From GCA-002050365 sp964237235 (GTDB lineage: Bacteria; Acidobacteriota; Blastocatellia; Pyrinomonadales; Pyrinomonadaceae): a stretch of 64,000 bases of DNA. Of the stretch, positions 27,177 through 34,770 are shown in pieces. Location: positions 274,393-338,392 of the forward strand of contig CAXSGY010000003.1 of NCBI GenBank assembly GCA_964237235.1, in the 5' to 3' direction. Both the position numbers and the translations under genes were made by a program. The notes below the pieces were generated by a model. That model was given only the letters and a program-made list of their open reading frames with translations, searched no databases and was not told the DNA's origin. The number at the start of each line of letters is the position of its first letter. The stretch's first letter is position 1.

Positions 27177-27181
27177 GAAAA

Positions 27182-27493
27182 TTAATCTGAAAAATTATTT
27201 TGCGATTGTTTGACTTCGGCGCGGCGGCGCATTTCCGCCATTAATTCCTCGTCGCTCATTGCTGAAACCGGCGGCGCGGCGGAGACAATCGAAGGAAGCT
27301 GTGGCTGACGTTTTTCCGTCTCCGCGCTTTCCTCTTCGTCGGCTTCACGCATTCCTTCCTTAAAGGCTTTGCGCGTCTGTCCGAGCGATTTGGCGAACTG
27401 CGGCAGTTTAGCCGAACCGAATAATAAAAAAACGGCTGCCACGACCAGCACAATCTGCATCGGGCTGTCGAACATAAAAAATAATAACTGCAT
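27182..27493 (-). CDS. tatA: TatA-like twin-arginine translocase protein (downstream copy)
   Basis: 103 residues. One transmembrane helix (QIVLVVAAVFLLFGSAKLP) followed by the TatA amphipathic helix QFAKSLGQTRKAFKEGMREA, then an acidic stretch and the tail MSDEELMAEMRRRAEVKQS. TatA forms the translocation pore for folded, cofactor-bearing proteins. The xanthine dehydrogenase subunits in this window lack Tat signals; one island protein has an RRNFL motif. It is the second of two tandem tatA genes. Confidence 0.88.
   Translation of the reverse strand: MQLLFFMFDSPMQIVLVVAAVFLLFGSAKLPQFAKSLGQTRKAFKEGMREADEEESAETEKRQPQLPSIVSAAPPVSAMSDEELMAEMRRRAEVKQSQNNFSD
27203..27261. repeat. 59-bp direct repeat shared by the 3' ends of the two tatA genes (copy 1)
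   Basis: Near-identical to 27566-27624 with only a few substitutions. It codes the shared C-terminal tail of both TatA proteins while their middles have diverged. Confidence 0.85.
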
Positions 27494-27562
27494 AATTTTG
27501 GTGCTGAAAAGGAAATTTAATTGTTTCAGTCAAACCGAGTAAATAGCGGGCGGCAAAAGCCT

Positions 27563-27829
27563 TTACGATTGTTTGACTTCGGCGCGGCGGCGCATTTCCG
27601 CCATCAATTCCTCGTCGCTCATCGCGGAAATCTGCGGCGCGACGGGCTTCGGAGTAATTTGCTTCTGCATTTGTTCCTGCCGATCTTCTTCTTCAGATTC
27701 CTTTATGCCTTCCTTAAAAGCCTTGCGCGATTGACCCAAAGATTTCGCCAGTTGCGGCAGACGACTCGCGCCGAAAAGCAAAAACAAAGCCAAAACGATT
27801 AATATAATTTCCGTTGTTCCTAAACCCAT
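27563..27829 (-). CDS. tatA: TatA-like twin-arginine translocase protein (upstream copy)
   Basis: 88 residues. MGLGTTEIILIVLALFLLFG is the membrane anchor, ASRLPQLAKSLGQSRKAFKEG the hinge and amphipathic helix, then the same MSDEELMAEMRRRAEVKQS tail as its neighbour. The standard TatA N-terminus makes this the more canonical of the two. No tatC is seen in the window. Confidence 0.92.
   Translation of the reverse strand: MGLGTTEIILIVLALFLLFGASRLPQLAKSLGQSRKAFKEGIKESEEEDRQEQMQKQITPKPVAPQISAMSDEELMAEMRRRAEVKQS
27566..27624. repeat. 59-bp direct repeat in the two tatA 3' ends (copy 2)
   Basis: Partner of 27203-27261. The conservation is higher here than in the intervening coding region, as expected of gene conversion or a recent duplication. 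Confidence 0.85.
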
Positions 27830-27945
27830 AACACTTTTCCTCTGCTTTTTGACGCTTGCCGTTCCAAAAAAGTTGGCGCGTCAATCTTGATTTATCATAA
27901 CGCCGTTTGTCGAATGTTTCCATCGAAAAACGGTAATCCGGCTGG

Positions 27946-28902
27946 TTAGACGGCTGATTTGCCTCTGAAGTTGTCGGTCGCTTCGACCAGAGCCGATGTA
28001 ATTCCCGGCTCGGAAATCGAATGTCCGGCATCGGAAATGATTTTTAAATCGGCTTCGGGAAATGCTTTGTGCAGTTCCCACGCGCTCGTCGCCGGACAGA
28101 CGACATCGTAACGACCCTGGACGATAACGGTCGGGATATGTCTAACCTTATCAACATTTTCGATTAAATAATTTTCCTTAGGGAAAAACGAATTGTTCAT
28201 AAAATAATGGCATTCGATCCGCGCCAGGCTAAGAGCTTCGTGTTCGCCTTCCCAGTGTTCCATCAAATCCTTGCTCGGATAAAGTTTCGAGGTCGAGCCT
28301 TCCCAAACGCTCCACGCCCGCGCCGCCGAAAGCTGCGTTTTTTCGTCGTCGCTCGTCAGACGGTTGTAATACGCCGTCATAAAATCGCCGCGCTCTTCAA
28401 ACGGAATTTCGTCGCGGTAACGCTCCCAGAAATCGGGAAAAATCTCCGACGCGCCGTATTGATAAAACCACAGAAGCTCTTGCCGCCTGGTCAGAAAAAT
28501 GCCGCGCAGGAATAACGCCAGACAGCGTTCGGGATGCGTTTCGGCATACGCAAGGCTCAGCGTGCTGCCCCAGGAGCCGCCGAACACGCACCATTTTTCG
28601 ACGTTAAATTTTTCGCGCAACGCTTCGATGTCTTTAATCAAATCCCACGTCGTATTTTCTCTCAATTCGGCGTGCGGCGTTGATTTGCCCGAACCGCGCT
28701 GGTCGAAAAGTATGATGTGATACGCCTGCGGATCGAAAAATTGCCGATACATCGGAATCAGACCGCCGCCCGGACCGCCGTGCAGAAAAACGACCGGAAT
28801 GCCGTCCGGGTTTCCGCATCGCTCGTAATAAATTTCGTGTATGTCGGAAACTTTCAACATTCCCGAATCAAACGGTTCGATTTCCGGATAAAGTGTTTTC
28901 AT
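27946..28902 (-). CDS. pip: Proline iminopeptidase (alpha/beta hydrolase)
   Basis: About 318 residues. FLHGGPGGG forms the oxyanion loop, LFDQRGSGKSTP and GGSWGSTLSLAYA (nucleophile Ser) are diagnostic of proline iminopeptidase, and the catalytic Asp and His come in VQGRYDVVCPA and SDAGHSISEPG. It removes N-terminal proline from peptides in the cytoplasm. Two in-frame ATGs lie 7-12 bases upstream (28911, 28914); I chose the ATG matching the family start MKTLYPEIEPF. Confidence 0.95.
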   Translation of the reverse strand: MKTLYPEIEPFDSGMLKVSDIHEIYYERCGNPDGIPVVFLHGGPGGGLIPMYRQFFDPQAYHIILFDQRGSGKSTPHAELRENTTWDLIKDIEALREKFNVEKWCVFGGSWGSTLSLAYAETHPERCLALFLRGIFLTRRQELLWFYQYGASEIFPDFWERYRDEIPFEERGDFMTAYYNRLTSDDEKTQLSAARAWSVWEGSTSKLYPSKDLMEHWEGEHEALSLARIECHYFMNNSFFPKENYLIENVDKVRHIPTVIVQGRYDVVCPATSAWELHKAFPEADLKIISDAGHSISEPGITSALVEATDNFRGKSAV

Positions 28903-28988
28903 AATTGGCATCATACAAGATTCGAGCTAAAATCTTCAATCGCGTCATATAAATTAGAATCGGCACGGCGCGGGTTTTATTCGGTTTT

Positions 28989-29954
28989 ATGCGGAAAACA
29001 AAGAATTTAAAAATCGCTTCGTTACTGCCTTCGGCGACGGAAATCGTCTGCGCGCTCGGACTCGCCGAAAATCTCGTCGGCATCACGCACGAATGCGATT
29101 TCCCGCCGGAAGTCGCCGGCAAACCGACTTTAACGGCGAGCCGCATTTCGCACGAATGGATGAACAGCGCGGAAATTGACCACGCCGTTCGCGCGCAGCT
29201 CGACGGACACGGCTCGATCTACGATTTGGACGCGCAAAAACTGGCTGAATTAAAACCCGATTTAATCATCACGCAGGAACTCTGCGAAGTGTGCGCCGTC
29301 AGCTATAAAACCGTCGAAAAAGCGGCGAAAATGTATGTCGCCGACGCGACCGTCGTGTCGCTCGAACCGAACACGATCAGCGATATTTTCGCCAATATTC
29401 AAACCGTCGGCGAGCTTTGCGGCGTTCCCGAACGCGCCGCCGAAGTCGTCGCAAATTTGCAAAATCGTCTCGACAAAATCAAAAACCGTCTGGAAAAAAA
29501 TCCAAAATCCAAAAACCAAAATCCAAAATCTTTCCTGCTCGAATGGCTCGAACCGCCGTTCGCGCCCGGACATTGGACACCGGAGCAATGCGAAATCGCG
29601 GGCGGCGTTTGTCTGCTCGGCGAAGCGGGAAAAAAGAGCCAAACGACAACTTTTGAAGCGGTTTACGAATCTCAACCGGAGATTCTGGTTTTGATTCCGT
29701 GCGGCTTTTACATCGCCGACACTTTGCGGCATCTCGAAACGACCGTGTTTCCGGCAAATTGGCAAGATTTACCGGTAATCAAAAACGGGCAAGTCTGGAC
29801 GCTCGACGCGAGCGCGTATTTCTCGCGTCCCGCGCCGCGCGTCGTGGACGGCGCGGAAATCTTGGCGAAGATTTTTCACCCGGAAATTTTCGGCGCGCCG
29901 GGCGAAATTGAAGCCGTTCGCGTTCAAACAAATATGCTTCGATTCGATAATTAA
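28989..29954 (+). CDS. BtuF/FepB-like periplasmic-binding-fold protein
   Basis: 321 residues. LLPSATEIVCALGL and VGITHECDFPPEV are typical of cobalamin- and siderophore-binding proteins of the BtuF group, and LKPDLIITQELCEVCAVSY lines the cleft. There is no signal peptide, so unlike BtuF it may be cytoplasmic, a type often found as a stand-alone cobalamin-binding protein. Residues 171-180 (KNPKSKNQNPKS) are coded by a four-unit heptamer array in the long interlobe helix region. The next gene starts 3 bp after the stop. Confidence 0.85.
   Translation: MRKTKNLKIASLLPSATEIVCALGLAENLVGITHECDFPPEVAGKPTLTASRISHEWMNSAEIDHAVRAQLDGHGSIYDLDAQKLAELKPDLIITQELCEVCAVSYKTVEKAAKMYVADATVVSLEPNTISDIFANIQTVGELCGVPERAAEVVANLQNRLDKIKNRLEKNPKSKNQNPKSFLLEWLEPPFAPGHWTPEQCEIAGGVCLLGEAGKKSQTTTFEAVYESQPEILVLIPCGFYIADTLRHLETTVFPANWQDLPVIKNGQVWTLDASAYFSRPAPRVVDGAEILAKIFHPEIFGAPGEIEAVRVQTNMLRFDN
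29501..29528 (+). repeat. Heptamer array within the BtuF-like gene
   Basis: Four units: TCCAAAA, TCCAAAA, ACCAAAA, TCCAAAA. In frame, coding Lys/Asn/Pro/Ser-rich residues. Confidence 0.88.
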
Positions 29955-29957
29955 AAT

Positions 29958-31289
29958 ATGAAATTATTTTCCGTAATCATTTTATTTCTTCTGAGCTTAA
30001 ACATTTTCGCTCAAAAATCCGACGGGATTTTGGCGACCGCGAACGGGCAGAATTACACCGCGCAAGACCTCGTGCCGGAAGCCGGACAGGCGTGGCAAAA
30101 TTTACCGGCGACGCTGAAAGAGGCGCGAAAGGCTTTGCTTGAACAGCAAATCGTCGCCATTCTGCTCGAAAAAGAAGCGGCGGCGCGCAGTGTCTCGACG
30201 GATAAGATTCTCGAAACCGAAGTCAAAGCGAAGGTCGCCGCGCCGACCGAAAAGGAAATTAAGGCAATTTACGATGCCAACCGCCAGACAATCGGCGAAC
30301 GCAGTTTGGAAGAAGTGCGACCGCAAATCGTCGAGTATCTGCGGCGCGACGCGGAACAGAAGGTTTACGGCGAATTTGTTTCCAACTTAAAATCGAAATA
30401 CAAAGTCGCGCTCGGCAAAGATGTCAACGCGGCGAATTTGACCCAGTTTGAAAATTTGGCGATTGTCGGCGATCAGAAAATTTCGGCGCAAAGCTTCGAA
30501 ACGAAAAATAAAGCGACGCTCATCGAATTTGAAGCCGCGACGATTGAGCAGACGCGCGCCGCGCTCGAACAAATCGTTTATTCAAATTTGCTCGTGGCTG
30601 AAGCCAAAGCGCAAAATATCGAACCGAGCGATTTGGTCGCCCGCGAGATTACCGATAAATTAAAGGATTTTTCCGACGCGGAACGCGCCAATCTCGAATC
30701 GGCTCTGCGCGACAGATTATTTAAAAAATACAACGCGAAATTTTTAATCAAGGAAATTCCGCCCGTCGTCGAAAACGTTTCGATTGACCGACAGCCGTCG
30801 CGCGGCACAGCGGACGCGCCGGTCACGGTCGTAATGTTTACTGATTTTCAATGTCCGGCGTGTTCGGGAACGTATCCGGTTTTGCAGGAAGTTCTGAAAG
30901 GCTTCGGCGACAAAATTCGTTTTGTCGAACGCGATTTTCCGCTTACGACGCTGCACGAACACGCCTATCGCGCCGCGCTCGCGGCGAACGCGGCGAACGC
31001 GCAGGGAAAGTTTTTTGAATACACCGAAATTTTATATCAAAATCAATCCAAACTCGACGACGTTTCGCTCGTCGCCTACGCCGCGCAACTCGGACTTGAT
31101 ACGAAACGCTTTGAAGCCGATTTGAAGGGTAAAAAATTCGCGTCTGAAGTTGACCGCGACATCGCCGACGGCAAAACGCTCGGCATTACCGGAACGCCGA
31201 CGATTTTCGTCAACGGCGTGCGCGTGCGGACGCTTTCGGCGGAAGCGTTCAGAAGCGCGATTGAGCGAGCTTTGAAAACTAAAAACTAA
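29958..31289 (+). CDS. SurA-like N-terminal domain fused to a DsbA-type thioredoxin domain
   Basis: 443 residues, exported (signal peptide KLFSVIILFLLSLNIFAQ). Residues 25-270 are charged helices resembling the chaperone/N-terminal part of SurA and PrsA foldases. Residues 280-440 form a DsbA-like thioredoxin fold: PVTVVMFTDFQCPACSGTY with the CPAC active site, and the cis-proline loop ITGTPTIFVNG. It is likely a periplasmic thiol oxidoreductase or isomerase with a substrate-binding chaperone arm. No prolyl isomerase domain is seen. The last codons (LKTKN) come from the heptamer repeat. Confidence 0.88.
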   Translation: MKLFSVIILFLLSLNIFAQKSDGILATANGQNYTAQDLVPEAGQAWQNLPATLKEARKALLEQQIVAILLEKEAAARSVSTDKILETEVKAKVAAPTEKEIKAIYDANRQTIGERSLEEVRPQIVEYLRRDAEQKVYGEFVSNLKSKYKVALGKDVNAANLTQFENLAIVGDQKISAQSFETKNKATLIEFEAATIEQTRAALEQIVYSNLLVAEAKAQNIEPSDLVAREITDKLKDFSDAERANLESALRDRLFKKYNAKFLIKEIPPVVENVSIDRQPSRGTADAPVTVVMFTDFQCPACSGTYPVLQEVLKGFGDKIRFVERDFPLTTLHEHAYRAALAANAANAQGKFFEYTEILYQNQSKLDDVSLVAYAAQLGLDTKRFEADLKGKKFASEVDRDIADGKTLGITGTPTIFVNGVRVRTLSAEAFRSAIERALKTKN

Positions 31290-31377
31290 AAGTTAAAAAC
31301 TAAAAGTTAAAATTAAAAGTCGAGAATTTATAATCGCAATAAACATTTTCTTAAATTTTTAACTTTCAACTTTTAAC
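31277..31377. repeat. Heptamer inverted repeat between DsbA-fusion and glutaminyl cyclase genes
   Basis: Left array 31277-31311: AACTAAA, AACTAAA, AGTTAAA, AACTAAA, AGTTAAA. Right array 31357-31377: TTTTAAC, TTTCAAC, TTTTAAC. The arms are complementary in part across a 45-base spacer. The left array begins inside the coding region and supplies the stop codon. Confidence 0.85.
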
Positions 31378-31388
31378 TCCTGAAATAT

Positions 31389-32261
31389 ATGCGTTTTATT
31401 TTATTAACTTTATTCGCGGTTTTCGCGGTTTCGTGTAAAACTGCTACGAATACAAATCGTCTGAACGTGAATACAAATTCTTCCGTCAACGTCAGCAAAA
31501 ATATCAATTCCGCCGCGCAAACGACGACGGACAAAATTCCCGTCTATTCGTATGATGTGGTCAATACCTTCAAGCACGATTCAAAGGCATTTACTGAAGG
31601 TTTGTTTTTTCACGACGGATTTTTATACGAAAGCACCGGGCAGGAAGGCAAATCCGATTTGCGGCGCACCGAACTCGAAAGCGGAAAAATCGTTCAGCAG
31701 GCGAAGCTGCCGACCGACAGCTTCGGCGAAGGCACGACGATTTTAGGCGACAAAATTTATCAATTGACGTGGCAGGAAAAACGCGGTTTCGTTTACGACG
31801 CGGCGACCTTTAAACAAATCAGCACTTTTGAATATCAAAATGAAGGTTGGGGCTTGACGAACGACGGCACGAATCTGTTTATGAGCGACGGCACGAGCGT
31901 CATCAGAATAATGGAGCCGCAAAATTTCAAGCAGCTTCGCGCGATTTCGGTTCTCGACGAGCGCGGCAAGCCTTTGATGAAAATTAACGAACTCGAGTAT
32001 ATCAAAGGCGAAATCTGGGCGAACGTCTGGCATTCGGAAGAAATCGGCAAACCGAATCATATCGCTCGCATTGATCCGAATTCGGGCAAATTGCTCGGCT
32101 GGATTGACCTGGGCGGCATTTCGCCCGACGACGTTTCGCGCGACGACGAAAACACAATGAACGGCATTGCCTACGATGCCGCCGCCGACCGCGTTTTCGT
32201 GACCGGAAAAAACTGGAAAAAACTTTTCGAGATAAAAATAAAGCCGAAACCGCAGCAATAA
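31389..32261 (+). CDS. Glutaminyl-peptide cyclotransferase (plant/bacterial type), lipoprotein
   Basis: 290 residues. MRFILLTLFAVFAVSC is a lipoprotein signal with Cys16. The rest is a five-bladed propeller: AFTEGLFFHDGFLYESTG, FGEGTTILGDKIYQLTW, EGWGLTNDGTNLFMSDG, INELEYIKGEIWANVW and MNGIAYDAAADRVFVTGKNW are the family motifs. It converts N-terminal Gln to pyroglutamate in envelope peptides. A 3-bp gap to the guanine deaminase gene suggests cotranscription. Confidence 0.92.
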   Translation: MRFILLTLFAVFAVSCKTATNTNRLNVNTNSSVNVSKNINSAAQTTTDKIPVYSYDVVNTFKHDSKAFTEGLFFHDGFLYESTGQEGKSDLRRTELESGKIVQQAKLPTDSFGEGTTILGDKIYQLTWQEKRGFVYDAATFKQISTFEYQNEGWGLTNDGTNLFMSDGTSVIRIMEPQNFKQLRAISVLDERGKPLMKINELEYIKGEIWANVWHSEEIGKPNHIARIDPNSGKLLGWIDLGGISPDDVSRDDENTMNGIAYDAAADRVFVTGKNWKKLFEIKIKPKPQQ

Positions 32262-32264
32262 AAA

Positions 32265-32741
32265 ATGAACGAACAAGACGAAAAATTTATGCGCCGCGCG
32301 GTCGAATTGGCGCAGCAGGGAATCGAACGAAACGCGGGCGGACCATTCGGCGCGGTCGTTGTCAAAGACGGCGAAATCGTCGGCGAAGCGTTTAACCAGG
32401 TCACTTCGACGAACGATCCGACCGCGCACGCCGAAGTCGTCGCCATCAGAAACGCCTGTCAAAAATTGAATTCGTTTCAGCTCGACGGCTGCATTTTATA
32501 TACTTCGTGCGAGCCTTGCCCGATGTGTCTCGGCGCGATTTATTGGGCGCGACCGGCACAGGTTTTCTACGCCGCGACGCGCGAAGACGCGGCTGAAGTC
32601 GGTTTCGACGACGAATTTATTTACGAAGAAATCGAAAAAAACTTCGAGCATCGCCAAATGAAGCTCGTCAATTTACTGCGCGACGCGGGCGTAAAGGTTT
32701 TTGAGAACTGGGCGAACAAAACGGATAAAACGGAATATTAG
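32265..32741 (+). CDS. guaD: Guanine deaminase
   Basis: 158 residues, cytidine-deaminase fold. Zinc site: DPTAHAEVVAIR (His and catalytic Glu) and SCEPCPMCLGAIYWARP (two Cys). GGPFGAVVVKDG, FNQVTSTNDPT and AEVGFDDEFIYEEI match GuaD of Bacillus more closely than tRNA adenosine deaminase. It converts guanine to xanthine, which the xanthine dehydrogenase encoded just downstream would oxidise, giving a short purine-catabolic pathway. Confidence 0.92.
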   Translation: MNEQDEKFMRRAVELAQQGIERNAGGPFGAVVVKDGEIVGEAFNQVTSTNDPTAHAEVVAIRNACQKLNSFQLDGCILYTSCEPCPMCLGAIYWARPAQVFYAATREDAAEVGFDDEFIYEEIEKNFEHRQMKLVNLLRDAGVKVFENWANKTDKTEY

Positions 32742-32812
32742 AAAACGGAAAACGGAAAATGTAAAATGTAAAATGAAAGAGAAATTTTCCGTTTTCCGTT
32801 TTCCGTTTTCCA
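32740..32812. repeat. Heptamer inverted repeat between guaD and the permease gene
   Basis: Left 32740-32774: AGAAAAC, GGAAAAC, GGAAAAT, GTAAAAT, GTAAAAT. Right 32785-32812: TTTTCCG three times, then TTTTCCA. The arms pair over most of their length with a 10-base loop. Begins on the last base of the guaD stop codon. Confidence 0.9.
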
Positions 32813-32820
32813 TTTAAAAA

Positions 32821-33279
32821 GTGTCTTCATTTCTCAACAATTATTTTTTCATTTTTCTGGCGATTTTGGCGGGAATGGCGATGCCGACGCAGGCGGTCGT
32901 CAACAGCAAATTGGCGACGACGATTGACAGTCCGATACTGGCGGCGTTTATCTCGTTCGCGGTCGGCACAATCGCTTTGTTCGTTTATATTTTGCTGACC
33001 GGCGTGCCTTTAAGTAATTTGGCTGCGTCGGCAAACGCGCCGCTCATCGCGTGGATCGGCGGATTTTTAGGCGCGTTTTTCGTTTCCGTCATGGCGACAA
33101 TCGTGCCGCGCATTGGGGTCGCGCTCGCGTTTTCTCTGGCAATCGGCGGGCAGATGATTGTAACGCTTTTGATTGACCATTTCGGCTGGCTCGGCGTGCC
33201 GGAAAAACCGATTAATTTAGTTCGCGTTCTCGGCGCGGCGATGATTACAATCGGCGTGATTTTAATTCGGAAATTTTAA
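32821..33279 (+). CDS. DMT/YdcZ-type (DUF606) small membrane transporter
   Basis: 152 residues, GTG start at 32821. Five hydrophobic helices; FLAILAGMAMPTQAVVNSKLA and WIGGFLGAFFVSVMATIVPRIGVA are the DUF606 signatures. Members are drug/metabolite superfamily transporters, often in pairs. Its place between guanine deaminase and xanthine dehydrogenase hints at purine traffic, which is inference. No clear ribosome site; the heptamer hairpin ends nine bases upstream. Confidence 0.88.
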   Translation: MSSFLNNYFFIFLAILAGMAMPTQAVVNSKLATTIDSPILAAFISFAVGTIALFVYILLTGVPLSNLAASANAPLIAWIGGFLGAFFVSVMATIVPRIGVALAFSLAIGGQMIVTLLIDHFGWLGVPEKPINLVRVLGAAMITIGVILIRKF

Positions 33280-33352
33280 ACCACATAGAAACATAGGATA
33301 CATAGAAGAAATATTTTTCAATTACTATATGTTCTATGTTTCTATGTGGTTA
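33279..33352. repeat. Inverted repeat hairpin between permease and xdhA
   Basis: AACCACATAGAAACATAG on the left (from 33280) is matched by CTATGTTTCTATGTGGTT on the right (ending 33351), with further partial CATAG copies inward (ACATAGA-like units). The arms are near-perfect over about 18 bases. Same architecture as the heptamer hairpins, with a different unit. Confidence 0.85.
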
Positions 33353-33360
33353 AAAATAAA

Positions 33361-34770
33361 ATGATTCGATTTATCCTAAACAATCAATTAATCGAAACCG
33401 ATTTGCCGCAGGGCGCGACGGTTTTGGATTTTGCCCGCTATCACAAAAATCTCAAGGGAACAAAAATCGGCTGTCGTGAAGGCGACTGCGGGGCTTGCAC
33501 AATTCTCGTCGGCGAACTAATTGATGAAAAAGTAAAATACCGCTCACAAACTTCGTGTTTGATGCCGCTCGTGAATGCGCGCGGCAAGCATATCGTTACC
33601 GTCGAAGGAATTAATCGGGCGGACGGCGAATTGACCGAAGTGCAGAGCGCGTTGGTTGAGCAATCGGGAACGCAGTGCGGATTTTGCACGGTCGGTTTTG
33701 TAATGTCTTTGACCGGATTTTGTCTCGATGAATCGCCGAAAACGAACGAAGCCGCCGTGTCCGCGATTGACGGAAATATCTGCCGCTGCACCGGTTACAA
33801 ATCCATCGAACGCGCCGCCGCTTCGCTCTGCAGGCAGTTGGCGGAAATCAATGAGCAATCGGCAGTAAGCGGTGAGCGGAAAAATCCGCTCGAAACGGCA
33901 ATCGAAATGGAAATCGTTCCCGAATATTTTTCGGGAATCGTCGGCAAACTTAAAAATCTTAAATCTGAAATTTCAAATCCGAAATCCGAAATCCGAAATC
34001 GGAAATTCCTCGCGGGCGGAACCGATTTATATGTTCAGCGACCGGAAGAAATGGCAAAAGTCGAAGGCGAAAATCTTTTCGATAATTTAGATTTGAGATT
34101 TATTAAAGAAATAAGCGAACTAATCGAAATCGGCGCGTCAACGGTCGTCACCGATTTGCTCGAATCTGATGTTTTCGGACGGCTTTTTCCGAATCTTTAC
34201 GAACATCTAAAACTCGTTTCGTCAACGCCGATTCGCAATATGGCGACGATTGGCGGAAACTTTGTCAACGCTTCGCCGATTGGCGATATGACGGCATTTT
34301 TTCTCGCGCTCGACGCTTCGATTATTTTTAACAGCGAACGCGAAATCGCGCTCAAAGATTTTTATCTCGGCTACAAACAATTGGCTAAAACCGAAGACGA
34401 ATTCATCACGAAAATTCGTTTTCGCAGAGATTTCACGCATTTTAATTTTGAAAAAGTCTGCAAGCGCACCTTTCTCGACATCGCTTCGGTTAATACGGCA
34501 ATCAGTTTGAAAGTGTCGGCGAACAAAATCGAACGCGCGCACATTTCCGCCGGCGGAGTCGCGCCGATTCCGCTTTATTTGACGGAAACATCGCAATTTT
34601 TGCGTGGCAAAGAAATTAACGAACAAATAATCAACGAAGCCGCCGAAATTTTGCAAGCGGAAATTTCCCCGATCTCCGACGTGCGCGGCTCAAAGGAATA
34701 TAAAAGATTGCTTTTGCGGCAGCTTTTCACGGCGCATTTCGTCGAATTATTTGATTGTCAAGTCGGATGA
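33361..34770 (+). CDS. xdhA: Xanthine dehydrogenase small subunit (2Fe-2S + FAD)
   Basis: 469 residues. N-terminal ferredoxin-like 2Fe-2S cluster: Cys38, Cys43 and Cys46 in CREGDCGAC; the second cluster motifs are CGFCTVGFVMS and CRCTGYKS. The FAD domain begins at FLAGGTDLYV (about 217) with IGGNFVNASPIGD and ISAGGVAP. Residues 199-217, exactly the linker between iron-sulfur and FAD domains, are coded by an eight-unit heptamer array. The stop overlaps the xdhB start (ATGA). Electrons pass from the molybdenum subunit through these clusters to FAD and NAD+. Confidence 0.95.
   Translation: MIRFILNNQLIETDLPQGATVLDFARYHKNLKGTKIGCREGDCGACTILVGELIDEKVKYRSQTSCLMPLVNARGKHIVTVEGINRADGELTEVQSALVEQSGTQCGFCTVGFVMSLTGFCLDESPKTNEAAVSAIDGNICRCTGYKSIERAAASLCRQLAEINEQSAVSGERKNPLETAIEMEIVPEYFSGIVGKLKNLKSEISNPKSEIRNRKFLAGGTDLYVQRPEEMAKVEGENLFDNLDLRFIKEISELIEIGASTVVTDLLESDVFGRLFPNLYEHLKLVSSTPIRNMATIGGNFVNASPIGDMTAFFLALDASIIFNSEREIALKDFYLGYKQLAKTEDEFITKIRFRRDFTHFNFEKVCKRTFLDIASVNTAISLKVSANKIERAHISAGGVAPIPLYLTETSQFLRGKEINEQIINEAAEILQAEISPISDVRGSKEYKRLLLRQLFTAHFVELFDCQVG
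33955..34010 (+). repeat. Eight-unit heptamer array at the xdhA interdomain linker
   Basis: AATCTTA, AATCTGA, AATTTCA, AATCCGA three times, AATCGGA, AATTCCT: 56 bases without interruption. Read in frame as Lys/Ser/Glu/Ile/Asn/Arg repeats. Confidence 0.92.

Noticed and set aside
33955..34010. CRISPR-like array
   Set aside because: Units are 7 bp in direct tandem without spacers, so these are short tandem repeats and not CRISPR.
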